A DNA stretch of 58,248 bases from CAXYVC01 sp964292295. GTDB lineage: Bacteria > Acidobacteriota > Holophagae > Holophagales > Holophagaceae. Every line of letters begins with the position of its first letter. Position 1 is the stretch's first letter. The stretch lies in assembly GCA_964292295.1 (NCBI GenBank), contig CAXYVC010000005.1:1-58248 (forward strand), read 5' to 3'. Under the pieces are notes generated by a model. It had not been told where the DNA came from, ran no database searches, and saw nothing but the letters and a program-made list of their open reading frames with translations. Positions 19,228 through 28,090 of the stretch are shown in pieces. A program made the position numbers and the translations under genes.

Positions 19228-20157
19228 TCAGTCCTGCCGGCGTGCGCGGGGGTGGGCCTTCTCGTAGGTGCGCGCGAGCTGCTCCAGGTCCAGGTGCGTG
19301 TAGCGCTGGGTGGTGGAGAGCGAGCTGTGCCCGAGCAGCTCCTGGATCGCGCGCAGGTCCATGCCGCGGTTCAGCAGGTGCGTGGCGAAGGAGTGCCGCA
19401 GGGCGTGGGGCGTGACCCGCGCGCGCAGCGCGGCCTGCGTCAGGAGCCTGGCGAGGAAGTTCCGCACGCTGGTGGGCGTGAGCCTCCCCCCGCGCCGGTT
19501 GATGAAGAGGGCCGCCGTGGGGGGAAGCGAAGCCTCGGCGAGGTGGGCCGCGCGCCGCGCCAGCCAGGCGTCGAGGCTCTCGGCGGCGGCGGGGTGGTAC
19601 GGGACCAGCCGTTCCTTGGCCCCCTTCCCCAGCACGCGGAGCGTGCGCTGCTCCGCCAGCAGGTCCTGGAGGTCGAGACCCGTGAGTTCCGACACGCGCA
19701 GACCCGAGGCATACAGCAGTTCGATGAGGCAGCGCAGGCGCGCGCCCGCGAAGTCCGTGGCCGCGGGAAGCTCCACCAGGGCGCGGCTCTCCTCCTCGGT
19801 GAGGAAGGCGGGGAGCTCCTTCCCCTGCTTGGGGTTCCGCAGCCCCGCGGCGGGGTTTTCCTCGATGCGCCGGGTCTCGAAGAGCCAGCGATAGAAGGCG
19901 CGCACCGTGCTAAGCACCCGCGCCTGGCTGGAGGCGTCCAGCCCCCGGGAGCCCAGCTCCAGGGCGAATCCCCGAAGGGCCCGCGCCCCCACGTCCCACC
20001 CCTCCCAGCGCTGGTCCAGCGCGTGTACGAGGAGCTTCTCCAGATCGGTTTTTTGTGCGCGCGCCGTGTGCGGCGAGACGCCCCGCGCCCGCTGCTCCAG
20101 GTGGAAGATCGACAGGGTCTCGTGGAGTGAACCGCCGCTGGGCATAGCTGCTACCAT
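19228..20157 (-). CDS. xerC: Tyrosine recombinase XerC-like
   Basis: A site-specific recombinase of the XerC/XerD type that resolves chromosome dimers at dif. The N-terminal SAM-like DNA-binding domain (ETLSIFHLEQRARGVSPHTA) is followed by the catalytic domain with ASGLRVSELTGL (Arg), KGAKERLVP (Lys), HALRHSFATHLL (His-x-x-Arg), LLGHSSLSTTQRY (His) and the nucleophile Tyr in TQRYTHL. Starts at 20145, 20157 and 20172 are all possible. No phage or integron context is present, so the housekeeping role is favoured. Confidence 0.9.
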   Translation of the reverse strand: MVAAMPSGGSLHETLSIFHLEQRARGVSPHTARAQKTDLEKLLVHALDQRWEGWDVGARALRGFALELGSRGLDASSQARVLSTVRAFYRWLFETRRIEENPAAGLRNPKQGKELPAFLTEEESRALVELPAATDFAGARLRCLIELLYASGLRVSELTGLDLQDLLAEQRTLRVLGKGAKERLVPYHPAAAESLDAWLARRAAHLAEASLPPTAALFINRRGGRLTPTSVRNFLARLLTQAALRARVTPHALRHSFATHLLNRGMDLRAIQELLGHSSLSTTQRYTHLDLEQLARTYEKAHPRARRQD

Positions 20158-20303
20158 GCCAGCTTCTGACATGGATGAGGCAGCCTTCCGCATCCGCCTT
20201 GGAGCCCCTGGCGGCCCCGTGCGGAACAGCATTCGGACGCAACGGGCTGCCTGACCGGAACGCCGCCCCTGCCTGCGATCCGCTGGCGGGGCCTGATCGA
20301 GAC

Positions 20304-22145
20304 ATGGAGCAGGAATTGGTTCGCACGGTTGCCGAGCTCTTCTACGACGCCCTCCGGCACGAGCTGCCCGACGCCCTCGCCTGCAAGGAGCAGGGGGCCT
20401 ACCGGGGCTTCAGCCACGGGGAGGTTCAGGAGCGGGTGGAGCGCGCCGCCCTGGCCCTGGTGGCCCGCGGCCTCCGGCCCGGCGACCGCGTGGGCATCCT
20501 GGCAGAGAACAGCCCCGCCTGGGCCATGATGGACTACGCCTGCGCCGTGTCCGGCCTGGTGAGCGTGCCCATCTACCACACACTGACGCCGGACCAGGTG
20601 GCCTACATCCTGGAGGACAGCGGCTGCCGCTGGGTGTGCGTCTCGAGCCCCAGCCTGCTGGGCAAGATGCGCGAAGCACTCGAATCCCTGTCGGACCTGG
20701 AGTGCGTCCTTCTCTTCCAGGGCACCCACCGCGACCTGGAGGACAAGCCCGTGCTCACCTGGGCGGAGCTGCTCTCCGAGGGCGAGGCCATGGACGCCCG
20801 GCGGCCCGAGGTGCGCGCCTGGGCCGAAGCGCGCCGCCCCGAGGAGCTCCTGACCCTCATCTACACCTCCGGCACCACAGGAGACCCCAAGGGGGCCATG
20901 CTCACCCAAGGCAACCTGGCCAGCAACGTCGTGGCCACCGTGGAGGCGGAAGTCGACTCCCTCCAGCCGCGGCGCGGTGACCGCTGCCTGAGGATCCTGC
21001 CCCTCTCCCACATCTTCGAGCGCATGGCGGGGCACTACACGATGTTCCACCTGGGCATCGCCATCTACTACGCCGAAAGCCTGATCAGCCTGCCCCAGAA
21101 CCTGCTGGAGGTGCGCCCGCAGATCATGTCCGCCGTGCCGCGCATCTTCGAGAAGATCTACTCCCGGGTGCGGGACGTGGCCACGGGCGGGGGATTCCTT
21201 CGGCGGCTGGTCTTCGGCTGGGCGGTGGACACCTGCCACCGGGTGGTGCGCCACCTCTACCTCGACCGGCGTCCACCCCTCATGCTGCGCATTCCCTGGC
21301 GCCTCGCGGACCGGCTCATCCTTTCCCAGGTGCGGGAAAAGACGGGCGGGCGCCTGCGCTTCTCCATCTCCGGCGGCGCCCCCTTGAACCCCCGCGTCAT
21401 GGAGTTCTTCTGGGCCATGGGCATCCCCATCTACGAGGGCTACGGCCTGACGGAGACCAGCCCGGTGCTCGCGGTGACCCGGAGGGGCAAGGTGAAGCCG
21501 GGCTTCGTGGGCTCGCCGGTCATGAAGATCTGGGAGGACAAGCCCTTCCTCAAAATTGCAGAGGATGGCGAGATTCTCGTGCACGGCCCCAACGTCATGG
21601 CCGGCTACTGGCGCCAGGAGGCCGCCACCCGCGAGGCCTTCGACGCCGAGGGCTACTTCCACACGGGCGACATCGGGGAGATCGATCCCCAAGGGCGCGT
21701 GAAGATCACCGACCGCAAGAAGGAGATCATCGTCACCTCCGGCGGCAAGAACGTGGCGCCCCAGCCCATCGAGAACCTGCTCAGGGCCGACAAGTACATC
21801 GAGCAGGCGGTGCTGATCGGGGACAAGCGCCCCTACATCACCGCCCTCGTCGTGCCCAACTTCCCCATGCTCCGGCACTGGTGCCGCACCAGGCACCTGG
21901 CCTTCGGGTCGGACGCCGAGATGGTGGCCCACCCCAAGGTCTACGCCAAGCTGATGACCCGTGTGGAGCGCGTGAATGCGGGGCTCCCCAACTACGAGCG
22001 GGTGCGGCGCGTCGCCCTGCTGGACCAGGAGCTGACCATGGAGGCGGGCTTCCTGACCCCCAGCCTGAAGGTGAAGCGGCGGGTGGTGAACGAGGTGCAC
22101 GCCGCGGTGATCGCCAGCCTGTACCGGGAACAGGCCCAGGGCTGA
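20304..22145 (+). CDS. Long-chain acyl-CoA synthetase (AMP-forming)
   Basis: Activates fatty acids to acyl-CoA through an acyl-adenylate. The 613 residues carry the AMP-binding signature LIYTSGTTGDPKGAMLTQGN, the motif YEGYGLTETSP, YFHTGDIGEID and the hinge DRKKEIIVTSGGKN. The insert with SLISLPQNLLEVRPQIMSAV and PRIFEKIYSRV is typical of the long-chain FAA1 clade. The ATG at 20304 (MEQELVRT) was chosen because the upstream extension of 43 residues overlaps the xerC promoter side and shows no family similarity. The ribosome binding site is weak. A strong terminator hairpin follows. Confidence 0.92.
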   Translation: MEQELVRTVAELFYDALRHELPDALACKEQGAYRGFSHGEVQERVERAALALVARGLRPGDRVGILAENSPAWAMMDYACAVSGLVSVPIYHTLTPDQVAYILEDSGCRWVCVSSPSLLGKMREALESLSDLECVLLFQGTHRDLEDKPVLTWAELLSEGEAMDARRPEVRAWAEARRPEELLTLIYTSGTTGDPKGAMLTQGNLASNVVATVEAEVDSLQPRRGDRCLRILPLSHIFERMAGHYTMFHLGIAIYYAESLISLPQNLLEVRPQIMSAVPRIFEKIYSRVRDVATGGGFLRRLVFGWAVDTCHRVVRHLYLDRRPPLMLRIPWRLADRLILSQVREKTGGRLRFSISGGAPLNPRVMEFFWAMGIPIYEGYGLTETSPVLAVTRRGKVKPGFVGSPVMKIWEDKPFLKIAEDGEILVHGPNVMAGYWRQEAATREAFDAEGYFHTGDIGEIDPQGRVKITDRKKEIIVTSGGKNVAPQPIENLLRADKYIEQAVLIGDKRPYITALVVPNFPMLRHWCRTRHLAFGSDAEMVAHPKVYAKLMTRVERVNAGLPNYERVRRVALLDQELTMEAGFLTPSLKVKRRVVNEVHAAVIASLYREQAQG

Positions 22146-22163
22146 AGCCCTCCCCCACGACGC

Positions 22164-22193
22164 AGAAGGGCCCCCGTTCCCGGGGGCCCTTCT
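22164..22193. terminator. Rho-independent-like hairpin after the acyl-CoA synthetase gene
   Basis: A perfect 13-bp stem, AGAAGGGCCCCCG (22164-22176), loop TTCC, and its complement (22181-22193), between two convergent genes. It probably serves both strands. The T-tract is weak. Confidence 0.75.
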
Positions 22194-22212
22194 CCGTTCC
22201 CGTTCAGGCGCG

Positions 22213-22767
22213 TCAGCGCTTGCGGCCCAGGCGGGCCTTCTTGGCGCGCTCCTGGAGCTCGGGGCGGGCCTTGCGCACGCGGATCTTCTGCTGGGCGTTG
22301 CGGCCGTAGGTCTTCTCGTAGTCCTTCAGCAGGGCCACGACGGCGCCCTTGAACTCCTCCCGGGACACCGTGGCGGCGAACTTGTCGAACATCTCCTCGG
22401 CGGGAAGGTTGGAATATTTCCGGCAAAGGGTCTTGGCCACGCTCTCGGCTTCCTTGCGGAAGCGGGGCTCGGCGGCCTTGGAGGCGGAACGACCCTTGCC
22501 CTCCATGGCGATCATCTGCTGGAAGGCTTCCAGGTAGCCGATGCCCGCGCGCTCAATCTCGTCGAGGAAGATCTTGTAGGAGCTCTTGCCGGGACGCTTG
22601 GCTTCGAGCTTGGAGATCAAGGCACGCACAATGGCGGCCTCACTCTTGCCCTCTACTTCCGTCGCGAGCCTGGAAATCAGCGCGGCCGGAACCACAGCGG
22701 CACCGCACTGGAAAACAGCCTTGGAAGAACGGCCAGCGCCGGGTTTGAAGATGATCTGATTCGTCAT
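22213..22767 (-). CDS. Uncharacterised basic protein
   Basis: A 184-residue protein I cannot assign. It begins MTNQIIFKPGAGRSS and has a predicted helical body (AALISRLATEVEGKSEAAIV) and a strongly basic C-terminus (KKARLGRKR), which hints at nucleic-acid contact. There is no signal peptide or membrane segment. The ATG at 22765-22767 follows AAAGGA, a good ribosome binding site, so the longer upstream frame is rejected. It is monocistronic, with hairpins on both sides. Confidence 0.65.
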   Translation of the reverse strand: MTNQIIFKPGAGRSSKAVFQCGAAVVPAALISRLATEVEGKSEAAIVRALISKLEAKRPGKSSYKIFLDEIERAGIGYLEAFQQMIAMEGKGRSASKAAEPRFRKEAESVAKTLCRKYSNLPAEEMFDKFAATVSREEFKGAVVALLKDYEKTYGRNAQQKIRVRKARPELQERAKKARLGRKR

Positions 22768-22823
22768 CACAGTCCTTTCTATCAAAAGGTGAGCTTCAAC
22801 AGTCCGTTCAAAGGGGGTACATG

Positions 22824-22852
22824 TCAAGGGGCCTTTTGAAAAGGCCCCTTGA
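22824..22852 (-). terminator. Hairpin terminator of the GGGtGRT gene pair
   Basis: Arms TCAAGGGGCCTT (22824-22835) and AAGGCCCCTTGA (22841-22852) form a perfect 12-bp stem with a 5-nt loop. It lies 48 bp beyond the stop of the GGGtGRT gene and upstream of the next minus-strand start. Confidence 0.7.
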
Positions 22853-22899
22853 TCCATGAATCATATCGGATTCCATCACCCGATTTCTTGCGCCTGCTC

Positions 22900-23895
22900 T
22901 TAGTTCGCCTGTTCCAGGGCCACGGCCACGGCCACGGAGGCGCCCACCATCGGGTTGTTGCCCATGCCAAGGAAGCCCATCATCTCGACGTGCGCAGGCA
23001 CGGAGCTGGAGCCCGCGAACTGCGCGTCGGAATGCATGCGGCCCATGGTGTCCGTCATGCCGTAGCTGGCGGGACCGGCGGCCATGTTGTCCGGGTGCAG
23101 GGTGCGCCCCGTGCCGCCGCCCGAGGCCACGGAGAAGTATTTCTTGCCTTGCTCCTGGCACTCCTTCTTGTAGGTGCCGGCCACGGGATGCTGGAAACGC
23201 GTGGGGTTGGTGGAGTTGCCCGTGATGGAGACGTCCACCCCCTCGTGATGGTTGATGGCCACGCCCTCGCGCACGTCGTCGGCGCCGTAGCAGCGGACCT
23301 TGGCCTTCTCGCCCTTGGAGTAGGCGATCTCGCGCACCACATTCAGCTTGCCGGTGGCGTAGTCGAACTTCGTCTGGACGTAGGTGAAGCCGTTGATGCG
23401 GCTGATGATCTGGGCGGCGTCCTTGCCGAGACCGTTCAGGATGACCCGCAGGGGTTCCTTCCGCGCCTTGTTGGCGCTTCTCGCGAGGCCGATGGCGCCC
23501 TCCGCGGCCGCGAACGACTCGTGGCCCGCCAGGAAGGCGAAGCACTTGGTCTCCTCCTTCAGCAGCATGGAGGCCAGGTTGCCGTGGCCGAGGCCCACCT
23601 TGCGGTCATCGGCCACGGAGCCGGGGATGCAGAAGGCCTGCATGCCCTCGCCCAAGGACAGGGCGATGTCCACGGCCTTCGTCTGCCCCTTCTTGATCGC
23701 GATCGCCGCGCCCAGGATGTACGCCCAGCAGGCGTTCTCGAAGGCGATGGGCTGGATGCCCTTCACGATGTCGTAGACGTTCACGCCCTTCGCCTCGCTC
23801 AGGGCCCGGGCCTCCTCCAGGGAGGCGATGCCGTACTGCTGAAGGACCTTCTCGATCTGGGGAATGCGGCGTTCGTAGCTTTCGAACAGAGCCAT
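22900..23895 (-). CDS. GGGtGRT protein
   Basis: A 331-residue protein of the family named for its GGGtGRT motif, seen here as ASGGGTGRTLHPDN. Other conserved-looking parts are GHGNLASMLLKEETKCFAFL, GVAINHHEGVDVSITGNSTN and GMGNNPMVGAS. Its function is not established; it is typically found in anaerobes beside a companion with an iron-sulfur-scaffold-like domain, exactly as here (10 bp apart, same strand). There is no signal peptide. A role in handling an iron-sulfur or sulfur-containing cofactor is inference from the partner only. Confidence 0.88.
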   Translation of the reverse strand: MALFESYERRIPQIEKVLQQYGIASLEEARALSEAKGVNVYDIVKGIQPIAFENACWAYILGAAIAIKKGQTKAVDIALSLGEGMQAFCIPGSVADDRKVGLGHGNLASMLLKEETKCFAFLAGHESFAAAEGAIGLARSANKARKEPLRVILNGLGKDAAQIISRINGFTYVQTKFDYATGKLNVVREIAYSKGEKAKVRCYGADDVREGVAINHHEGVDVSITGNSTNPTRFQHPVAGTYKKECQEQGKKYFSVASGGGTGRTLHPDNMAAGPASYGMTDTMGRMHSDAQFAGSSSVPAHVEMMGFLGMGNNPMVGASVAVAVALEQAN

Positions 23896-23905
23896 GGCGT
23901 GCCTC

Positions 23906-24598
23906 CTACGCGTGCCGGGGGTCGATGGTCTTGGCGGCTTCGTCGAAGCGGCCGTAGCGGGACGTGGCCTTTCGAAGGGCCTCCGCGGGTTCCACGCCCT
24001 TGCCGATGGATTCCATCATCTTGCCGAGGTGGACGAACTCGTAGCCGATGACCTCGTCGTGCTCGTCCAGGGCCTGGCGGGTGACGTAGCCTTCGGCCAT
24101 CTCGAGGTAGCGCACGCCCTTGGCCACGGTGCCGTACATCGTGCCCACCTGGCTGCGCAGGCCCTTGCCGAGGTCCTCCAGGCCGGCGCCGATGGGCAGG
24201 CCGTCCTCGGAAAAGGCGGTCTGGGTGCGGCCGTAGACAATCTGGAGAAAGAGCTCGCGCATGGCCGTGTTGATGGCGTCGCACACGAGGTCAGTGTTCA
24301 GGGCCTCCAGGAGCGTCTTGCCGGCGAGGATCTCGGCGGCCATGGCCGCGCTGTGGGTCATGCCCGAGCAGCCGATGGTCTCGACCAGCGCCTCCTGGAT
24401 AATGCCGTCCTTCACGTTCAGCGTCAGCTTGCTGGCGCCCTGCTGGGGTGCGCACCAGCCCACGCCATGGGTGAGGCCGGAGATGTCCTTGATCTCCTTG
24501 GCCTGCGTCCAGCGGCCCTCCTGGGGGATGGGCGCGGGGCCGTGGTCCGGCCCCTTCGCCACGCGGCACATGTGTTGGACTTCCGTGGAGTAGATCAT
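23906..24598 (-). CDS. Iron-sulfur-scaffold-like partner of the GGGtGRT protein
   Basis: A 230-residue protein with a NifU/IscU-like core: VGWCAPQQGASKLTLNVKDG, ETIGCSGMTHSAAMAAEILA and DLVCDAINTAMRELFLQIVY, which place three Cys residues at scaffold-like positions. The N-terminus (MIYSTEVQHMCRVAKGPDHG) adds another Cys. It starts at the ATG 24596-24598 and is followed after 10 bp by the GGGtGRT gene, with which it forms a conserved pair. Cluster binding is inferred from the cysteines. Confidence 0.85.
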   Translation of the reverse strand: MIYSTEVQHMCRVAKGPDHGPAPIPQEGRWTQAKEIKDISGLTHGVGWCAPQQGASKLTLNVKDGIIQEALVETIGCSGMTHSAAMAAEILAGKTLLEALNTDLVCDAINTAMRELFLQIVYGRTQTAFSEDGLPIGAGLEDLGKGLRSQVGTMYGTVAKGVRYLEMAEGYVTRQALDEHDEVIGYEFVHLGKMMESIGKGVEPAEALRKATSRYGRFDEAAKTIDPRHA

Positions 24599-24618
24599 CG
24601 GGGGACCTCCGTCTCCTT

Positions 24619-25845
24619 TCAGGGTTGCTTGGGGGTATGGATGCGGCGCGCGCCGTAGATGCCTCGGTGGCCGACGAGAACATAGGCCAGGAAGCAGGTG
24701 ATGAGGAGGGGGGGCGCATGGCCCGCCCCGAAGAGCTCCACCCCCATCAGGACCGAAGCCACGGGGGTGTTGCTGGCGGCGGCAAAGAGGGCTACGAGGC
24801 CCACCGCCGCCAGGAAGGGTATCGGAAGTCCCAGCGGGGGCGCCAGGGTCGCCCCCAGCAGGGCACCGATGGCGAAGAGGGGCGTGACCTCCCCACCCTT
24901 GAAGCCGAAGCCCAGCGTCACCACGGTGAAGAGGAACTTCAGGGCGAAGGCCCAGGACGGCACGGGCGCCGCGCCCTCGAAGACCCGGGGAAACCAGAGG
25001 GTGCCGAGGTTCAGGTAATCCGTGGTGCGGAAGAGGGCGGCCAGGGCGAGGACGGCCAGGCCACCCAGGAGGGCGCGCAGGACGGGCCTCGGGAAGCGCC
25101 GGCGGCTCCAGCGCGCCAGCCCCTGGGCCAGCTCCGAGAAGGCCCCGGCCACCAGGGCCACGGGCAGCGCGAAGAACGCCAGCTTCAGGGCCAGGGCCCC
25201 GCTCATGCCCATCGCCGGCACCTGGAAGGCCGCGTGCTGGGCCCCCAGCAGGCGGCACACCGCATCCCCCGCGAAGCTGGCCGCGCCGCACACCAGCAGC
25301 CCCTCGTAGCGCAGCTGGCCGATGGCGATGACCTCCATGCCGAACACCGCCCCCGCCACCGGCGTGCCGAAGAGGGAGCCGAATCCCGCCGAGACGCCCG
25401 CCATGAGCAGCAGGCGCTGGCGCGACCGTGTGAGGCGGAGCACGGGCCAGCGCAGCTTGCCCACCGTGCGCGCGAGGCTCGCCCCCATCTGGACCGCCGT
25501 GCCCTCCCGCCCGGCGGAACCGCCCCCCAAATGGGTGAGCAGGGTTCCCGCCAGCACCAGGGGCGCCATGCGCGTGGGCACGCGTCCTTGGAACGCCAGC
25601 ACCTCGTCCATCACCAGGGAGGCGCCACCCTCCGCCTCCTTCCCCCAGCGGGCGTACAGCCAGGCGCTCAGCGCGCCGAAGAGGGGCAGAAGCCCCAGCA
25701 GCCAGAGGTGCCGCGTCCTCAAGGCGATCGCCCCCTCCAGGAGGTGCAGGAAGAGCGCCGAGGCCGCGCCCGAGAGCAGGCCCACGGCGCCGCCCAGGGC
25801 CAGGTCCCAGCCCATCCATCCCAGCCTTTTGCGGAGTCCCGCCAT
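24619..25845 (-). CDS. CLC-family fluoride/proton antiporter (CLC-F type)
   Basis: A 408-residue polytopic membrane protein of the CLC family. Seen are SAGREGTAVQMGAS, where the GREGT variant (rather than GREGP) is typical of the fluoride-exporting CLC-F clade, GASLVMDEV in place of the canonical GSGIPE chloride motif, and GFGFKGGEVTPLFAIGALLG. The start is placed at the ATG 25843-25845 because the longer frame would run over a fluoride riboswitch that ends 18 nt upstream. Together they indicate fluoride efflux induced by cytoplasmic fluoride. Confidence 0.9.
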   Translation of the reverse strand: MAGLRKRLGWMGWDLALGGAVGLLSGAASALFLHLLEGAIALRTRHLWLLGLLPLFGALSAWLYARWGKEAEGGASLVMDEVLAFQGRVPTRMAPLVLAGTLLTHLGGGSAGREGTAVQMGASLARTVGKLRWPVLRLTRSRQRLLLMAGVSAGFGSLFGTPVAGAVFGMEVIAIGQLRYEGLLVCGAASFAGDAVCRLLGAQHAAFQVPAMGMSGALALKLAFFALPVALVAGAFSELAQGLARWSRRRFPRPVLRALLGGLAVLALAALFRTTDYLNLGTLWFPRVFEGAAPVPSWAFALKFLFTVVTLGFGFKGGEVTPLFAIGALLGATLAPPLGLPIPFLAAVGLVALFAAASNTPVASVLMGVELFGAGHAPPLLITCFLAYVLVGHRGIYGARRIHTPKQP

Positions 25846-25862
25846 CGCGCCCCCAGACACAT

Positions 25863-25914
25863 CAGCACAGGCGCCATCAGCCAACGGGGCGGTTACAGGG
25901 TGGACACCATCACC
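25863..25914 (-). promoter_or_regulatory. Fluoride riboswitch (crcB motif)
   Basis: On the minus strand the order is GGTGATGGTGTCCACC (25914-25899), a short linker, AACCGCC, a small loop, then GGCTGATGGCGCCTGTG (from 25882). This matches the crcB motif: the GATGG-containing 5' hairpin, the AACCGC stem and the GAUGGCNCCU 3' segment. GGUGU can pair with GCGCC to form the required pseudoknot. It sits immediately upstream of the CLC-F gene. Confidence 0.85.
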
Positions 25915-26073
25915 GCTTCCCACTGTAGGACAGGCGCCTTCAGGCGACAATCGCGCCCCCGGGTGCGAACCGGAGAGGCCGGAGATGGGATTTGCCGGCG
26001 CGCCAAGCGATCATCAAGGGGATGGAGGAAGGCCGAGGGACGCAAGGCCCGCGCCACCTCCCGCAGAGGTTCC

Positions 26074-26610
26074 ATGGGTCATCTCGCCTTCGTCACCGGT
26101 CCCGTCCGCAGCGGCAAGAGCCGCTTCGCCCTCGCGCTCGCCCGTTCCCGCGGCGAGGCGGGGGTGTACCTCGCCACCTACCGCGCCGACCCGGAGGACG
26201 CGGAAATGGCCGAGCGCATCCGCCGCCACCGGGCGGAGCGCCCCGCGACCTGGCGCACGCTGGAGGCCCCGCCCGTGCTGCACGCGGCCCTGGAGCGCCT
26301 GGCGCCCCCCCCGGAGGTGGTGCTGCTGGACGCCCTCGGCCTCTGGCTGGCTGACCGCCTGGAACAGCCGGACGAGGCCCTCCTCGCCGCCTGGAACCGG
26401 GAGCTTGACGCCTTCCGCGCCGCTCCCTGGGCCACGGTGGTGGTGGGGGACGAGATCGGCTGGAGCCCTGTGCCGCCGGATCCCCTCCTGCGCCGGTACC
26501 GGGACCTGGCGGGCTGGCTGGGCCAGGCCACCGCAGCCGCGGCGGACGAGGCCTGGCTCTGCGTGGCGGGCTGCCCCCTGCCCCTGAAGCCCGCGGGGAG
26601 CCGTCCGTGA
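26074..26610 (+). CDS. cobU: Adenosylcobinamide kinase / adenosylcobinamide-phosphate guanylyltransferase
   Basis: Phosphorylates adenosylcobinamide and transfers GMP to it in the lower-ligand assembly of cobalamin. The 178 residues contain the P-loop GPVRSGKSRFAL, YLATYRADPEDAEMAERIRR, HRAERPATWRTLEAP, LLDALGLWLADRL and VVVGDEIGWSPVPPDPLLRR, a complete CobU pattern. The stop overlaps the cobQ GTG start by 4 nt (GTGA). No cobalamin riboswitch could be recognised upstream. Confidence 0.93.
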   Translation: MGHLAFVTGPVRSGKSRFALALARSRGEAGVYLATYRADPEDAEMAERIRRHRAERPATWRTLEAPPVLHAALERLAPPPEVVLLDALGLWLADRLEQPDEALLAAWNRELDAFRAAPWATVVVGDEIGWSPVPPDPLLRRYRDLAGWLGQATAAAADEAWLCVAGCPLPLKPAGSRP

Positions 26611-28079
26611 GCCGCGCCCTCGCGGTGCTCGGCACCGCCTCCGACGTGGGCAAGAGCCTGGTGACGGCGGGGCTCTGCCGCCTGCTGGCGGACGCCGGGT
26701 TCGACGTGGTGCCCTTCAAGGCCCAGAACATGGCCAACCAGGCGGGCGTGACGCCCGAAGGCCTGGAGATGCCGAGGGCCCAGGTGCTCCAGGCCGCGGC
26801 GTGCCGCAAGGCGCCCCACGTGGACATGGGGCCCGTGTTGCTCAAGCCCCTCACCCACACCGGCGCGCAGGTCGTGGTGCTGGGCAAGGCCCTGGGCGTG
26901 CAGGAGGCGCGGGCGTATTTCCGCGACCGAAAGCCCTACCGGGACGTGGCGCTGGACGCGCTGGACCGGCTGAGGCGGAGGCACGGGGTCGTGGTCCTGG
27001 AGGGCGCGGGCAGCCCCGTGGAGCTGAACCTCATGGCGCGGGACTTCGTGAACCTCGCGCCCGCGCGCCACGCGGACGCGGGCATCGTGCTCGTGGGGGA
27101 CATCGACCGGGGCGGCATCTTCGCCCAGCTCCTGGGCACCCTGGACCTGATGCCGCGGGAGGACCGGGCGCGGGTGCTCGGCCTCGTGGTGAACCGCTTC
27201 CGGGGCGACCCGGAGCTCTTCGAGGACGGCATCCGCGAGCTGGAGGCCCGCGCGGGCCTGCCCGTGCTGGCGCTGGTGCCGCACCTGGAGCACGGCCTGG
27301 ACGAGGAGGACCGCCCCTTCCGCATCCCCGTGGACCAGGCCGCGCCTCTGGGCAAGCTGAGGGTGGGCGCGGTGCTGTACCCCCGCGTGAGCAACACCGA
27401 GGACCTCGCGCCCCTGCTGGCGGAGCCGGACCTGCACCTGACCTGGGTGACGGATCCTGTGCTCGCCCGGGGGATGGACCTGCTGGTGCTGCCGGGCTCC
27501 AAGGCCACGGTGGGCGATCTGGTGCAGCTCACCGCCTCCGGCATGGCCGAGGCCATCCGCGCAGCCCATGCCGCGGGCGCCTGGGTGCTCGGCGTCTGCG
27601 GCGGCTACCAGATGATGGGACAGTCCCTGTCGGATCCCCACCGCGGCGAGGGCGGGCCTGAGGCCTTCCCGGGCCTGGGGCTCCTGCCCACCGCCACCGC
27701 GTTCCTTCCCGAGAAGGTCACGCGGGAGGCGGCGCCCCGCCCGCCCTGGCCCGAGGCGGGACACCCCCTGACCGGCTACGAGATCCACCACGGGCGCCCG
27801 CGGCTGGCGGGTCCGGGCGGCGCCGCCCTGGCGGAGGGCGGCGCGGAGCTGGGTTGGGCGGGGGACCGTGCCTGCGGCGCCTACCTCCACGGCCTGCTGG
27901 CCTGCGATCCGTGGCGCGCCGCCTTCCTCAACCGGGTGCGCAAGGATCGGGGTTTCGCGGAGCAGCCCGTGCGGGCCGCCGATCCCCTGGAGCAGCGCAT
28001 CGCCCGCTGGGCCGAGCACCTGGCGCGCAGCCTGAGGGGGGACGCCTTCGCGCGCATCCTGGCGGCGGTGGGTCGGTGA
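26607..28079 (+). CDS. cobQ: Cobyric acid synthase
   Basis: Amidates four carboxylates of adenosylcobyrinic acid a,c-diamide using glutamine and ATP. The N-terminal DTBS-like ATPase domain starts LAVLGTASDVGKSLVTAGLC and carries PFKAQNMANQAGVTPEGLEM and LVGDIDRGGIFAQLLGTLDL. The C-terminal class I glutamine amidotransferase has VLGVCGGYQMMGQ with the nucleophilic Cys and GYEIHHG and ACGAYLHGL with the catalytic His. The 490-residue length is typical. The GTG start at 26607 overlaps the cobU stop. Confidence 0.95.
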   Translation: MSRALAVLGTASDVGKSLVTAGLCRLLADAGFDVVPFKAQNMANQAGVTPEGLEMPRAQVLQAAACRKAPHVDMGPVLLKPLTHTGAQVVVLGKALGVQEARAYFRDRKPYRDVALDALDRLRRRHGVVVLEGAGSPVELNLMARDFVNLAPARHADAGIVLVGDIDRGGIFAQLLGTLDLMPREDRARVLGLVVNRFRGDPELFEDGIRELEARAGLPVLALVPHLEHGLDEEDRPFRIPVDQAAPLGKLRVGAVLYPRVSNTEDLAPLLAEPDLHLTWVTDPVLARGMDLLVLPGSKATVGDLVQLTASGMAEAIRAAHAAGAWVLGVCGGYQMMGQSLSDPHRGEGGPEAFPGLGLLPTATAFLPEKVTREAAPRPPWPEAGHPLTGYEIHHGRPRLAGPGGAALAEGGAELGWAGDRACGAYLHGLLACDPWRAAFLNRVRKDRGFAEQPVRAADPLEQRIARWAEHLARSLRGDAFARILAAVGR

Positions 28080-28090
28080 TGATACACTGA

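Noticed and set aside
19228..20157. xerC as a phage or integron integrase
   Set aside because: The flanks are housekeeping genes, with no att duplication, tRNA or cargo, so dimer resolution is the simpler role.
25915..26073. Cobalamin or c-di-GMP riboswitch upstream of cobU
   Set aside because: Fragments such as GGTGCGAACCGG and GGGACGCAAGGCC recall riboswitch pieces, but the remaining consensus blocks and pairing partners are missing.
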